Positions 54,563 to 64,000 are shown, numbered from the stretch's first letter. The stretch: DNA of 64,000 nucleotides from Symsagittifera roscoffensis (GCF_963678635.1 NW_026971160.1:1-64000), one strand, 5' to 3'. Translations and numbers: made by a program. Notes: generated from the letters alone by a model not told the origin.

Positions 54563-54640
54563 GTAAGTATGAATTAAGTAAATATTACTAATTAATTACA
54601 GTATTAAAAACTCACCATTCTTTATTCATGTTTTCTTTAG
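54563..54640 (+). other. Probable 78-bp intron in the retroelement 3' region
   Basis: Donor CAG|GTAAGTATG at 54563, a TACTAAT branch-like motif at about 54586, and an acceptor TTTTCTTTAG ending at 54640 (an alternative AATTACAG ends at 54601). All three signals are near consensus. It begins four bases after the stop of the 599-aa ORF. The donor could also be used for longer-range splicing. Confidence 0.6.
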
Positions 54641-56119
54641 ATTTTTAGCCTTCATCCTAGATCATCTGAAAAATTCACAAAAGAAAAATAAAAAATAGCA
54701 AACTTCTTCAAAACTGTTTAAGACCCTATTAAACTTTTGCACCAACAATTAAATAAATATAATACCAATGCAGTAAATTAATTTATAAAATTTCCCCCCA
54801 AAAGCAGTAAATCTACATATGATGAAAATTTGTATCTTAAAATTCCCCCATAACTAGCAGTAAATTTCTAAATTCTATGTAGTAAATTAATAAAATGCAA
54901 TTGCAGTACTAACCTTTTGATATTTTCATTCATTCGCACAGAAACTCTATCCACACTCGCACAGATCGCCCACGAAGAATTGTTTAAAATAATGAATTTC
55001 AGTTTCAAGTTTTCACACTCAACAACTCTAACATACAATAACATGTTTCAAACTTTCCTTTAACCCGGTTGGAAAGGAATCATATACTAAACAAAACTAA
55101 CCAACGCAGCTTACTAAATACCACAAATCATAGAATAACAGCATGACTTAGAAAAGGAAACCAACGGTACCAAAACCGGATTAACCCAGTTTAAAACTGG
55201 ATAATTTATTCTTTTGAAGACTATTACAAAGTCTTAGAAAGAAATAATAAAACACAAAAAAGTCGAAAGACAAACCCATACCACAAACAATTTGCTTTTT
55301 GGAAAAAGTACATAACCAACAAGACATAAGTAAAACCACAACAAACCCAACATAAAACGTTGTCACATAACAGGACCCCTCACAAACACCGCATGAAATC
55401 ATACTCCCACTCCTGGCCTAACCCACCAGGAAAGGACGTCCTGAGCATGCTCTATAGCCGGCCTAACCCACCGCGCTACATCCACGCTTTGTGACCACAC
55501 CTTTATTTTTAATAAGAGCTACTCAAGGGTGAGTAACTCTTCAAAATAACCGAACTAAAACAAAAAGCTTTTGTGAAAACAACTAACTAAAATCATTATT
55601 AAAAAATATTAAACTAATAAAAGTTTTATAAAATGTAAAATCACATGATGCAATATATAGATCAGAATACAACACCAAGGACGAACATCAAAAGACAAGA
55701 CGACCTCACTACACTCGAGAGAGAATGACCAACTACAATCGATATGCCGCTCACAATCACAACTCAAAGGATTTAGAGTACGACTTGACTTCGCAGAAAA
55801 GGACTTCATTGAACTAGACCAATGACCACCTCGATGTTCAAGTATACGTACAGATCCGAGTAACCAGGCATCCCCTCCACGCACAATCTCCACGCCATTC
55901 CCAAACTAGATCATACACAAAAGAAGTTCTCCACGCAGAACAGAAAAACCTGACATAGCCAACCATTCTGGAATCAGAATTGACTTTGTTGCAGAGACTC
56001 AGTCGTTGTCACAAGAAGAAGCGAAAGAAAATTATGATGTTCGCCAAATACCAACGTCCATCATCCACCCTTGAATTACAGAAGAACTGTTCTAAAAAAC
56101 TCTGTAAAACCCGGATGGG
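54641..56119 (+). promoter_or_regulatory. 3' noncoding region with polypurine tract
   Basis: 1.5 kb without a supported gene. A GCAGTAAATT phrase recurs four times at 54768-54912, partly followed by TTCCCCC runs. CCTAACCCACC occurs twice near 55420 and 55465. The last bases before the LTR (CCGGATGGG, 56111-56119) are a short purine-rich tract, presumably the plus-strand primer. The minus-strand frame at 55609-55893 has no support. Confidence 0.6.
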
Positions 56120-56529
56120 TGGAACCTGATCTAAACTATATTTTATGATTGGATAAATTAAATGTTTTACCAATGTAAAGTATTTAATATTAACCAATCA
56201 TGATCCATCTAACTAACAACCCACTTATTTGTAAGTGCTGAAGTTACTTGTAATTTCAGCACCAGAGAGATTTGAATTTAACTTAGAAATTAGTTGGACT
56301 CTCCCGAGCACTTCAGCAGCCGCAATAAACCAGTATACCCTAGATCTATTGAGCCTAGCAGAGACTAGTTAAACAACCTGAGACTAGATAGTATAAGAGT
56401 AAGATTAGGATCGGTATTAGACTAAGAAGTTGCACGAATCTATCCGGCCGAAAATAAGATAGCGTGACGAGCAGACGGTGTACCCTATCCGAAATTACTC
56501 TATGAGTTATACCCATCGGTCCTAACTCA
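56120..56529 (+). repeat. 3' LTR
   Basis: 410 bp, read by eye as identical to 37686-38095, including the AATAAA signal (56324-56329). The next bases are TTTT, then TTGGAACCATAAGTG, which resembles the sequence after the 5' LTR. Confidence 0.95.
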
Positions 56530-56644
56530 TTTTGTTGGAACCATAAGTGTTTCTTTTAACGAGCTAGTTTCGAGCAAATGAAACTTCTACAGAAAGAATT
56601 TTTCATCTACAGAAAGAAAGAGGTGAAGCCCTGGATAATAAAAA

Positions 56645-57055
56645 AAGACTGCTCGTATCAGGGCGAAGCCCTGAAAGATCCGACTGCCTTTTAACGTTTA
56701 TGGAGCAGTAATAACATAAATAACATGAAAAAATTAAAGGAAATAAAATAAAATGAAATTTTTTTTTGAAATTTGAAAAATTTTCTATGAAAATCATCCC
56801 CACACGCCATATAAAGTACAAAACAATAGGTTTCGCTCCTTGTAACAAATCAATTATGGCAAATAAGCTTCTTTCAACCAATTTGCAACAATTTCTAAGA
56901 CTGATTAAATCTCTGCTTACGCGTTAATAGCGCGAATTATATCGCGCGTGAATTGTCCCAAATTGGCCAAAATGGCAATCTTCAAACCCCCGTAACGTTA
57001 CGAAAAATGATCACAGTTGGAATATTTTTTCAATTTTGAGCTCAGGACAACAATA
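56645..57055 (-). repeat. Partial minus-strand copy of the GTTCCGACTTTCG repeat in innexin intron 2
   Basis: It starts with AAGACTGCTCGTATCAGGG, contains the GGGCGAAGCCC hairpin and the ATGATCACAG landmark, and breaks at about GACAACAATACC. It lies about 90 bp before exon 3, so the end of intron 2 already held this repeat alongside the retroelement insertion. Confidence 0.85.
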
Positions 57056-57143
57056 CCCTGGGCGAACCCTTTGCGTTGTGGAGGTCGACGGATCCAGAAT
57101 TTTGACCCCGCAGCCAAATCTGGATTGTTCGCCCTGTTTTTAG

Positions 57144-57312
57144 GCGCTAACTTTCCTGTTTCCTCACCTCCTGTGGAGAACAGTCTATCTGTATGCTGGT
57201 CTGGACTTGGAACAGATAGCACTGCATGCGACCAGTTTCCACATCCAGATAGACGAACTAGCATGGCACACTTTGATCACTCGTCTGGCCAGACACATCG
57301 ACAGATATTTAG
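57144..57312 (+). CDS. Innexin exon 3 (span 2 end, cytoplasmic loop)
   Basis: After the acceptor TGTTTTTAG, in phase 0 from exon 2, it reads ALTFLFPHLLWRTV, completing the second membrane span with the conserved Pro and Trp, then the cytoplasmic loop (YLYAGLDLEQIALHA and LITRLARHIDRYL). It ends in phase 1 at GTATGT. The overlapping frame 57017-57337 reads a different phase and is a shadow. Confidence 0.93.
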
Positions 57313-57862
57313 GTATGTAGCATTCATAAAAACATAGATATATTTGAAGACAGATATTAGTTGACCTGCTCGTTGTTAGGATCGCCTCGCGCGTTATCTT
57401 TGAATCGGGTTACCACTTTTTCAATTTCTGGTTTCATGATAATTATTGAATTTTGAAAGAAGAGGCTTGACAAAAAACATGTCCTAACATAAAAAAGTCT
57501 CAAGGAGTTTGATAGTTTTTCAAGCAACGATATGACCCCAACCATCTCATGAAAGTTAATCGGGCTTCGTGAAAGTTAATCGGAAGCTTTTAAGGGTCCG
57601 CAGAGGTGCGGTTTCCTTATTTATTTCAACAGGATGAAGAGGCGTCAAATAGTGATTCTCACGGCCTTCAGAGCAGTCTCGGGATATAATATTGAATTTC
57701 TGCATTTCATTACAGGATGATAATTGTTTTTACGTACAAAGTTTGCTTGACTGTTGAATGAGCACTTTATATGTGCTTAGATAATTTTACACCAGATGTC
57801 TAAGAGAATGAGAGGGACAGTTTAGGAGATCCCTGAGTTTCCTTTTTCCTGATTTCTACTAG

Positions 57863-58054
57863 AGCTGCAGAAGTGTGTGGGGGAGGGGGAGGGTGGTTGT
57901 TGGGAGAGAGTGCGGGCAGTGCTGACTGGTCGGTGCTGTGTGTTGTCTGTGAGTAGACACTTTGGCAACTTCCTCTCCTTCATCTACCCTGCAGTCAAGA
58001 CACTCTATCTACTAAATGTAGTCGGTCAGATGTACCTACTCTCACTATGGCTAG
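57863..58054 (+). CDS. Innexin exon 4 (cytoplasmic loop and third span)
   Basis: It enters in phase 1 after TTTCTACTAG and reads LQKCVGEGEGGCWERV, then the third membrane span (FIYPAVKTLYLLNVVGQMYL). It ends in phase 1 at GTTGGT. A nearer AG (GCTGCAG) would put the exon in a frame with a stop, so the TACTAG site is chosen. The acidic Gly-rich GEGEGG insertion is the variable part of the loop. Confidence 0.9.
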
Positions 58055-58499
58055 GTTGGTGCATTCAGTCTTTTTTATGAAAAAAAAAACATTTTTAACA
58101 CTATGGACATCAATTCAGTCTTCTGTTTTTTTTTATAAAAATATATATATTTTAAAGCACCATGAACAACAGTTTTAGTTGGGGTAAAATATTTACCTTT
58201 GCTAGCCATCACTTTGATAATAAAAAGGGCACATATAAAGCGGAAAACTGATTGCTTTGATTGAAATTGATTGCAGAATTACTTGTTAAAACCCATTCCA
58301 GTTTTTTTTAGTCAAGAAAAATGTCCGTTCAGTAAACAGTATGTACTAAAAAAAAGAAATCTCTCATTCAATTAAAGTATGTTGTAATTTGGCATAAATT
58401 TCAGGAGCAGAAATTTTGATTGAACAAAAAAATGTTTAAATTGAATGAATTTTCCAGCCAATATCAAAATCTTTGCAAACCTTGTAATGCAATTTACAG

Positions 58500-58693
58500 G
58501 CGAGGAGTACAGATGGTACGGGATAGACGTGTTGTTCAGCATGGGATTGGAGGGCAAGCGGCTCTCTGACGTCACCAGTCTCTTCCCCAGAGTCACGTGG
58601 TGCAAGGTGCAGGAGAGGGGAAAAGAGAGCATTCTAGTGCACAACATGAACTGTGTTCTTCCGATTAATCTCTTCAACGAGATGGTATTCCTC
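58500..58693 (+). CDS. Innexin exon 5 (second extracellular loop)
   Basis: It enters in phase 1 after AATTTACAG. It encodes the second extracellular loop with the family-typical FPRVTWC and CVLPINLFNE segments. C274 and C291 complete the set of four loop cysteines needed for docking and channel assembly. It ends in phase 0 at a GTGAGT donor that is itself the first unit of a short repeat array in the intron. Confidence 0.95.
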
Positions 58694-58912
58694 GTGAGTA
58701 AAAATTTATTATGAGCATTACTCGTGAGTGTAATTTTAACCTCGTGGCCCACGAGGTTAAAGTTATACTCATGAGGATTAAGTTATACCCACGAGTCGTG
58801 GGTATAACTATAACCTCATGTGTATAATTAATCTCGTGAGTCTAACTTTAAGCTCATGAGTAGAACTTTAATCCCGTGAGTATAACTGTAACCTCGTGAG
58901 TATAATTTTTAA
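58694..58912 (+). repeat. Array of ~20-bp CTCGTGAGTATAACTTTAA-like repeats at the start of innexin intron 5
   Basis: About nine degenerate units (CTCGTGAGT, CTCATGAGTA, CCCGTGAGTATAAC and inverted forms such as CCCACGAGGTTAAAG) follow the exon 5 donor. The donor sequence CTC|GTGAGTA matches the unit. Several units keep a GTGAGT that looks like a usable 5' splice site. Confidence 0.85.
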
Positions 58913-59124
58913 TGAAATGATTTTAACGAGAGTATTCCTTACGAGTATGATCTCAACTCAATTTACCGAAACTAAGCAGCTAGATACTCTTCATTGCAGA
59001 TAGGATCGAAAAGTATAAAATTTTATTTTAACGAAATTGCTTCAAAATGCTGAGCAGTTTCTTTGAATAGTTGAGGGATTTTAACAGCCACATACTAATT
59101 ATTGTCCTGCTTATTGTGTTTTAG

Positions 59125-59253
59125 GTGGTGTGGTTCTGGCTGGCATTTGTGTTCGGGGTGACCAGTTTGAGTCTGGCCAGATGGTTCCTCAACTGCAGCT
59201 ACATGGGCGACGAGTATGTCCGCAAACACCTCAAGTTCAGCAACAAACTGCAG
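59125..59253 (+). CDS. Innexin exon 6 (fourth membrane span)
   Basis: A 43-codon phase 0/0 exon after TGTGTTTTAG. It encodes the fourth span (VVWFWLAFVFGVTSLSLA) and the start of the cytoplasmic C-terminal region (RKHLKFSNKLQ). The donor is GTAAAA. Confidence 0.93.
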
Positions 59254-59726
59254 GTAAAACCCACTGTCAACATGCTAGCGATATAATGACTATAAATTGC
59301 TCTAGTTTCAACAAAAGTTATGGACAGCTTTTGGATCTTGTTTACTATCCCCCTCCCCCTAAGGCAAGGGGGGTTCTTTTCATAGTACAAAAGTAGCATA
59401 ATCTTATTCAATGAATTAGTCTTTCATACGGGGGAAATTCCTTACCAGGTGCCATAAATGGAGGGGGACTCAGGAAATGATTAAAAATCCTCGAATTTAG
59501 CAAATTTTAAGGCCTGAATTTCAAATTGGGTAAGCAGCGGCTGCACTCTGTAGAGAATACAAGGAGAAAAAGCTAACTTTACTTTAAACTAATATAAACG
59601 AAATAGCGAATTCCAACTTATTAGGCTATCTTGGTAGAAATAGTTGATTAGTACCATCATGTAATTTAAAAAATCGCATTATGTAATTTTAAAAATAATT
59701 TAATTACATTTGTTGCGTTCTCGCAG

Positions 59727-59902
59727 ACGGCCGAAGACAAGAAACTCCTTCGGCGCTTCCTCCACGGCTACCTCAAACAGGACGGGGTCTTCATCATCCG
59801 CATGCTAAGTCGGAACACCTCCTCCATTTTCGTCTCTGACCTCCTGTCCGAAATGTTTGAACTCCACCGAGTGAAAAGTACCGAACAGAGGCGACAACAA
59901 AG
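59727..59902 (+). CDS. Innexin exon 7 (cytoplasmic C-terminal region)
   Basis: It enters in phase 0 after GTTCTCGCAG and reads AEDKKLLRRFLHGYLKQD, then GVFIIRMLSRN, as expected for the conserved region after span 4. It ends in phase 2 at GTACTA; reading through would reach a stop within two codons. Confidence 0.92.
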
Positions 59903-60130
59903 GTACTAGTGTGGTAAACTGATCCCTCAAAATGTAAACACCATAGACAATTTAAAAAAACATCAAAACCACCAAAAAAAGGTGCCCAAAAAATTCAATT
60001 TAAAAGGTATACATCAAACTTTGTTAGATAAAACCCAGTTTAGATCAAGCTACAGTTTTGATTAAGAAATTAATCAGACTCAAATTATTATCCGGGACCA
60101 ATTTCTCACAAGTGTATTCCTTCTACACAG

Positions 60131-60479
60131 ACTGCATAGAGCCACCCAACAAACCAAGAATCCTCCGATACCTCCTCACGAGCCAACTCCATCACACCTC
60201 CTTCAGATCCAGGAGCCGCCTGTTCACAGTACCCTGGAGAGTTACCAAAGCGACGAGAACCTCCTACTCAAAGTATCGGAACCTCCGAGCTCAAACAATA
60301 CAAATAGTCAACCAGCTCCTATTTTGCCTCCCAGAAGTGTTGCAGGTTCGACCATTTCCAATCAAGGCACTTGTGGTGATATTCGTCCTATGCCACCCCC
60401 CTTATACCAGAGGTTCGCTACAAACTTAGAAGTGGTTTCAACGCGCAGCTGTGATACCATTTGTGATAAGAAAAAGTGA
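60131..60479 (+). CDS. Innexin exon 8 (Pro/Ser-rich tail, stop)
   Basis: It enters in phase 2 after TTCTACACAG and is open to TGA 60477-60479, giving a total of 521 residues. The tail is Pro/Ser/Asn-rich (NPPIPPHEPTP, then SQPAPILPP), likely flexible and regulatory. An AATAAA follows at 60485-60490. The long open frame at 60058-60429 is in another phase and is not the gene product. Confidence 0.9.
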
Positions 60480-60484
60480 AATTC

Positions 60485-60490
60485 AATAAA
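60485..60490 (+). terminator. Innexin poly-A signal
   Basis: AATAAA six bases after the innexin stop, followed by a T/G-rich stretch (CCTTGCCTTGTTTT). This implies a very short 3' UTR. Confidence 0.75.
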
Positions 60491-62170
60491 CATTTTCCTT
60501 GCCTTGTTTTAGCACAAGTAATAATAACGCTTTGCAACAATATTTGTTCAGAGTTTAAACTGTTGATGCCAATTTGATAATAAATCATGTTATGTTAAAT
60601 CATCAATTTGAAATTTAAACTTTTTTTAGGATCAAGCCGTTTTTTGCAGTGCCAAGCCATTTTAATCCAGCAAGACTCCTAGGTAACACTTCTACAATTG
60701 ACAAAAGAAGTTTTTTTAACACCGACAATTAGCTTTTAAAACATTCATGTGTAAATGGTTATGACCGAGTATCACAAAATAATTTTTCTATTAATTTGCC
60801 ATCAAGCAAAAAACTTTGAGCTGCAAAAGTGATATTTTATTTCAAATAACTTTCCGCAAAATTCAAGAAAACAAGGATAGCCAGGTTACTGTGCAAGTAG
60901 CGCAGAATGTTCCGACCATGGTCTTTAGAAAACTACGGTTTAGAGAGTTTTTTTTTCCAAATTAGTGCACTTTTTTCTGCTCGGTGTGATGAAAAAATCT
61001 GACGTATAAACATAATTTATGCATATTAGACAGTCATAGTACTATTGGCAAATTGCACAAAAATTTTTGTAGAGAAATGACTAGAATACTTTTGCAAAAT
61101 GAAGCTAAAAAACTCCAAAAACTAGTTTCAATTGCTTAAAACTAAAATTTGAGGTCTTAAATTAGCCATAATTTAGCTGTTTTAAGCCTGCTCGCTTGCT
61201 TTACTCGCTCGAATTAAAACGAAAAAACAAAAATTTCAAACCGGATTTTCTCGACAATGGGAATTTTTTTGGAAATTTTTTTATGTGGTTCGAATCAAAA
61301 CTGAAAAAAACTTTAAGGTGATATATCACTCAATTGAGTCCGCTGATCATTTGTGGTACCTCATTTTGCGTGGAAAACGAAAAAAAAATTAAAACACCCA
61401 ATACAAAGTTCTCATTTGTCAAATGGTCGGAAAAAGGCTGCAAGAGTAATTGTATAATTTCTTTAAAAAATCATATACATGTCCAAATGCTTGCAAACTG
61501 CTCGGCTCGTATCATCAAAATTAAGTTACAAAAATTCAAACAGAGGCGAAGCGTAGCACTACAAACAGAGGCGAAGCGTAGCACTACAAACAGAGGCGAA
61601 GCGTAGCACTACAAACAAAGCTTTACAAGCTAACAGACAAAAAATGAAACGAAAATCACTTGAAGTCGAACGCGAATGAAAAAAGTCTCAAGCAAACCAC
61701 AATTAAAAAATTCAGATTGTTTTCCGAAATATGTTCAATCTGAGGAAAACACGTTCAGCAAAAAAAAATCATCGAAGGGAAACAATTATCTTGAAACAAT
61801 TATCGAGCGGCAACTAAGCCGATTAAACTTGAGTAAACACCCGTTGAGCCGGAAAAAAAATAGTTACCAAGAAAAATGTTGAACTATCAAGTTCTGAAAG
61901 TCTAAGATTTTCATCATTTTGTTTGGGTCCAGTGTGTCCAAAAAGAGAGGTGGAAATCATGTTTCCCTTCACACAACGCAAAATTTTAAAATTATAAAGG
62001 CAAAATTCAGCCGAATAGATCAAATAAAGCCTTTAAGCAAAAAACTAAAAATAATGTGCTAAATCAGGGTACTTGAAACTATAAAACTATAAAATACAGT
62101 CGATAAAAAAACCAAAACAAACAAACAACAGGTCAACATTTTTTTGTAACTGAATGTTTTCAGTTTGAAA
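60491..62170 (+). other. Intergenic sequence downstream of innexin
   Basis: AT-rich, with no recognised gene. It includes a 25-bp tandem repeat (three full units, 61537-61618, core CAGAGGCGAAGCGTAGCACT). The open frames 61334-61606 and 61676-61882 are of low complexity and unsupported. Confidence 0.55.
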
Positions 62171-62174
62171 AAAA

Positions 62175-62235
62175 AAACAAGTCCTGCTCAGGTTCGAACC
62201 TAGTACCTTTGCCGTCTCGAGCGTAGCAACACGTT
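62175..62235 (-). ncRNA. tRNA-like 3' half, probably a SINE or tRNA remnant
   Basis: On the minus strand it contains a B-box-like GGTTCGAACC (62191-62200), preceded by CTACGCTCGAGACGGCAAAG and followed by a T run on that strand that could end Pol III transcription. No good D arm or acceptor stem is visible, so it is not a functional tRNA. Confidence 0.45.
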
Positions 62236-62374
62236 AAATAAAATTACCCTTAAATCAAGTAAAGTGCTTCGGATAGGCATAGAAAAAACTAAAACTGGCT
62301 CAATAGTACAATCCAGAGCTTCCGTACTAATCAATACTTTTGAAAAGGAATGTTTTAGGATGAAAATCAACAAA

Positions 62375-62450
62375 TTCTGACCGGATTCGAGCAAGGGACC
62401 TTTGCGGTCCCAGGCGTAGTCAATAGATAGAGGCCTCAAGCTATCATATG
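62375..62450 (-). ncRNA. Second tRNA-like remnant
   Basis: On the minus strand it contains TAGCTTGAGG (A-box-like), CTACGCCTGGGACCGCAAAG and a B-box-like GCTCGAATCC. The middle resembles the remnant at 62175-62235, so both may be copies of one tRNA-derived SINE about 190 bp apart. The stems do not form a full cloverleaf. Confidence 0.45.
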
Positions 62451-62467
62451 ATTCAAAAAAAATTGTC

Positions 62468-62653
62468 ATTACGAGGCCAAACCGTGTATTTTTGAATTGT
62501 AAGTTGATGCCGCAACAAGGGCGCTGTCTAAGTTCCTTTTTTTCTTCGATCGTTCCGACTAAATTTTAACATGTTTAAAGACATATTTCTGGATTCCAGA
62601 GACCTACAGACAGAAAATTGAGAGCCTATCCAGTGCACAGCTTGGCCTCGTAT
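62468..62653 (+). mobile_element. Short relative of the GGCCAAACTGTGCA inverted-repeat element
   Basis: The ends ATTACGAGGCCAAACCGTG and TGCACAGCTTGGCCTCGTA are inverted and match the ends of 22866-24052. The right part (CTGGATTCCAG, then CCTATCCAGTGCACAG) is the complement of the left part of the larger copy. No coding sequence. Confidence 0.75.
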
Positions 62654-64000
62654 TAATTACTCAAAACATAACCTAAGATATCCATAATCCGAGCTAATAA
62701 CGCATGCTAATTGCAGGCGTAATTTTTAAAAATTTTCTTGAGATTCAAAAAGATTTATCTGACAAACTCAATCGTGCTGAAAAAAACATCTGAGAAAAAA
62801 GTATTAACGAATCGACACATTGCATTTTTTCTCAAGCTCAGGCAAAAATACTATTAGTCTAACTTACTTTCATATCAAAGCCCTTTTTTAATAATTTCAT
62901 ATAACGAGAAAAATCAGTAAGCAAAATTTGAAGTTCGAAACGTCCGGAAACAAGCGGAGAAGTTTTTACAAACGCAAATTATGAAAACACTCTTGCTTAT
63001 CGAAACAATAAACATGCATGGATGAACATAAAGCAAAAAATCACTATTTGCTTCCAGTCTAAGACGAACTATTGCAGTTTCATAAATGTGAAACCACAAA
63101 TTATTCAAGCTTCTGGAGAGTCGCGAAAGAACCTTTTCACTCAAAATCAATATAGACACATTGATAAATAACAGACAACCAAAAATAAAATGAAATTGAC
63201 ACCCACTATCAGAGCAAAAAAAATCATAAAAAAATGCTTCAGATGATCCATGGAGAAATGAAATGAGAAATGAAAATAAGTACAAAAAAGAAGCTGAACT
63301 TCGCAATCACAAGCAAAAAGCGTCAAAATTATATTTTTTAAAATAGGATTCATATCACGGATAAAAAAGGTTTTATAGCTAGATTAAATGCCGCAAAAAC
63401 TTGATCATAAAGTCGTAAAACATAAACCGGAACCATTTATGTCTACTAATGCTTTGAAGCAAAAAAAAAAGCAAAATGAGAAATAACAAAGTCAGGGTAA
63501 GTAAAGTTACAAATTAAAATTTGCTTACGCATAGTACTTTTGCCTCATGTGCTCAAATGATTAAACTGACTATTTCAAGATCGCTTGTTTAAAAAAACAG
63601 AAAAAAATCTAAATTTTAAGACTCATAATCTAAACGTTTTTATGATTCATAAAGAAATTACTTTCAGTAACTGCCAACCAATTCGAGGTAGCAATTGTAA
63701 CCTAGTGTTGTTGGTTGCTTTCTGAGTAAAATAGATACACAACTTTGACCCAGTCAAGCCGGTTGCTATTTAGGTACCACTGATCATTACCGCAAATTTT
63801 CTCCGTTAAAAAAGTTTGTGAGAAAATTTTTTGAAAAAGCTCATTTTCATATATACTTTGATATTGTAAACTGATGAAACTTGAAACCAATGAAAAATTC
63901 TGCATTAAAAAAACGTACGAAGACGAATGATGAGAATGCAATGATTTGAAATTTAAAAAATTCTGTATAGTCATTTTTTAACTGAAGGCAAACAGCTTTT
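62654..64000 (+). other. AT-rich sequence, no recognised gene
   Basis: Minus-strand open frames at 62914-63353 and 63702-63974 are hydrophobic and compositionally biased, with no domain or splice context. I see nothing else. Confidence 0.5.

Larger units (their letters stand above)
37686..56529 (+). mobile_element. 18.8-kb Ty3/Gypsy-type LTR retroelement with envelope and extra ORFs
   Basis: A complete element bounded by two 410-bp LTRs that I read as identical. Internal order: leader, small basic ORF, gag, PR-RT-RH-IN, two small hydrophobic ORFs, an ATG-less ORF, an envelope-like ORF, a 599-aa ORF, and a 3' noncoding region with a probable intron. PR-RT-RH-IN order and a D,D35E integrase with a GPY/F-like tail place it with Ty3/Gypsy (Metaviridae). 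It is much longer than usual for that group. It lies in sense orientation in innexin intron 2. A TTTT next to each end could be a 4-bp target duplication, but the left flank is a T run. Long intact frames, identical LTRs and a clean insertion point to very recent activity. Confidence 0.95.

Noticed and set aside
55420-55500. tRNA gene in the retroelement 3' region (repeated CCTAACCCACC)
   Set aside because: No cloverleaf could be drawn on either strand and no A or B box is present.
57017-57337. 106-codon open frame over innexin exon 3
   Set aside because: Wrong phase. The innexin frame starting at 57144 shows the conserved span 2 and loop.
60058-60429. 123-codon open frame at the end of the innexin gene
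   Set aside because: It overlaps exon 8 in a different phase. The phase 2 entry from exon 7 gives the tail that ends at 60479.

Overview
The window is animal (metazoan) nuclear DNA: AT-rich, with multi-exon genes bounded by GT-AG introns, poly-A signals, MITE-type repeats and an LTR retroelement. A complete innexin gene makes it an invertebrate. Nothing in the sequence lets me name the phylum, and I do not guess one. Most of the coding sequence lies in short exons, and I joined them by matching intron phases.

Layout. (1) About 1-24.4 kb holds most of a plus-strand gene for a single-pass membrane protein with an extracellular von Willebrand factor A (VWA) domain. Its exons lie at 1115-1245, 1573-1912, 6928-7098, 11576-11867, 12135-12298, 14696-14766, 20232-20373, 20751-20854 and 21498-21600, with less certain exons upstream (134-241, 611-658, 740-789) and a possible last exon at 24340-24403. 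Its introns are full of repeats: a 1,069-bp tandem duplication, a ~719-bp duplication, a ~317-bp foldback array nested in another repeat, and a degenerate GGCGGCGCGACT-type minisatellite. (2) About 22.8-33.7 kb is intergenic or end-of-gene sequence with a GGATTCCGCA-rich inverted-repeat element, a ~170-bp degenerate tandem array and a 1.5-kb palindrome carrying hAT-type MITEs. (3) 33740-60479 is a complete 8-exon innexin gene of 521 codons. All seven intron phases match and the four extracellular-loop cysteines are present. (4) Innexin intron 2 holds an 18,844-bp LTR retroelement (37686-56529) in sense orientation. Its two 410-bp LTRs are identical by eye, so the insertion is very recent. (5) 60.5-64 kb shows only repeats and tRNA-like remnants.

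The retroelement is the most unusual object. It has the Ty3/Gypsy order (Gag, PR-RT-RH-IN with a D,D35E integrase) but carries many more genes than usual: a small basic ORF before gag; gag and pol in one reading frame cut by two in-frame TGA codons; two small hydrophobic ORFs; a 379-codon ORF with no ATG; an 872-aa envelope-like glycoprotein; and a 599-aa ORF of unknown function followed by what looks like a 3'-UTR intron. Neighbouring downstream ORFs overlap by 4-13 nt. Stops at internal junctions are mostly TGA, and stops at block ends are mostly TAA. This is the best candidate here for an undescribed system: a large, recently mobile, retrovirus-like element that may use UGA readthrough, stop-start coupling and splicing. 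It now makes up almost all of an intron in a gap-junction gene.
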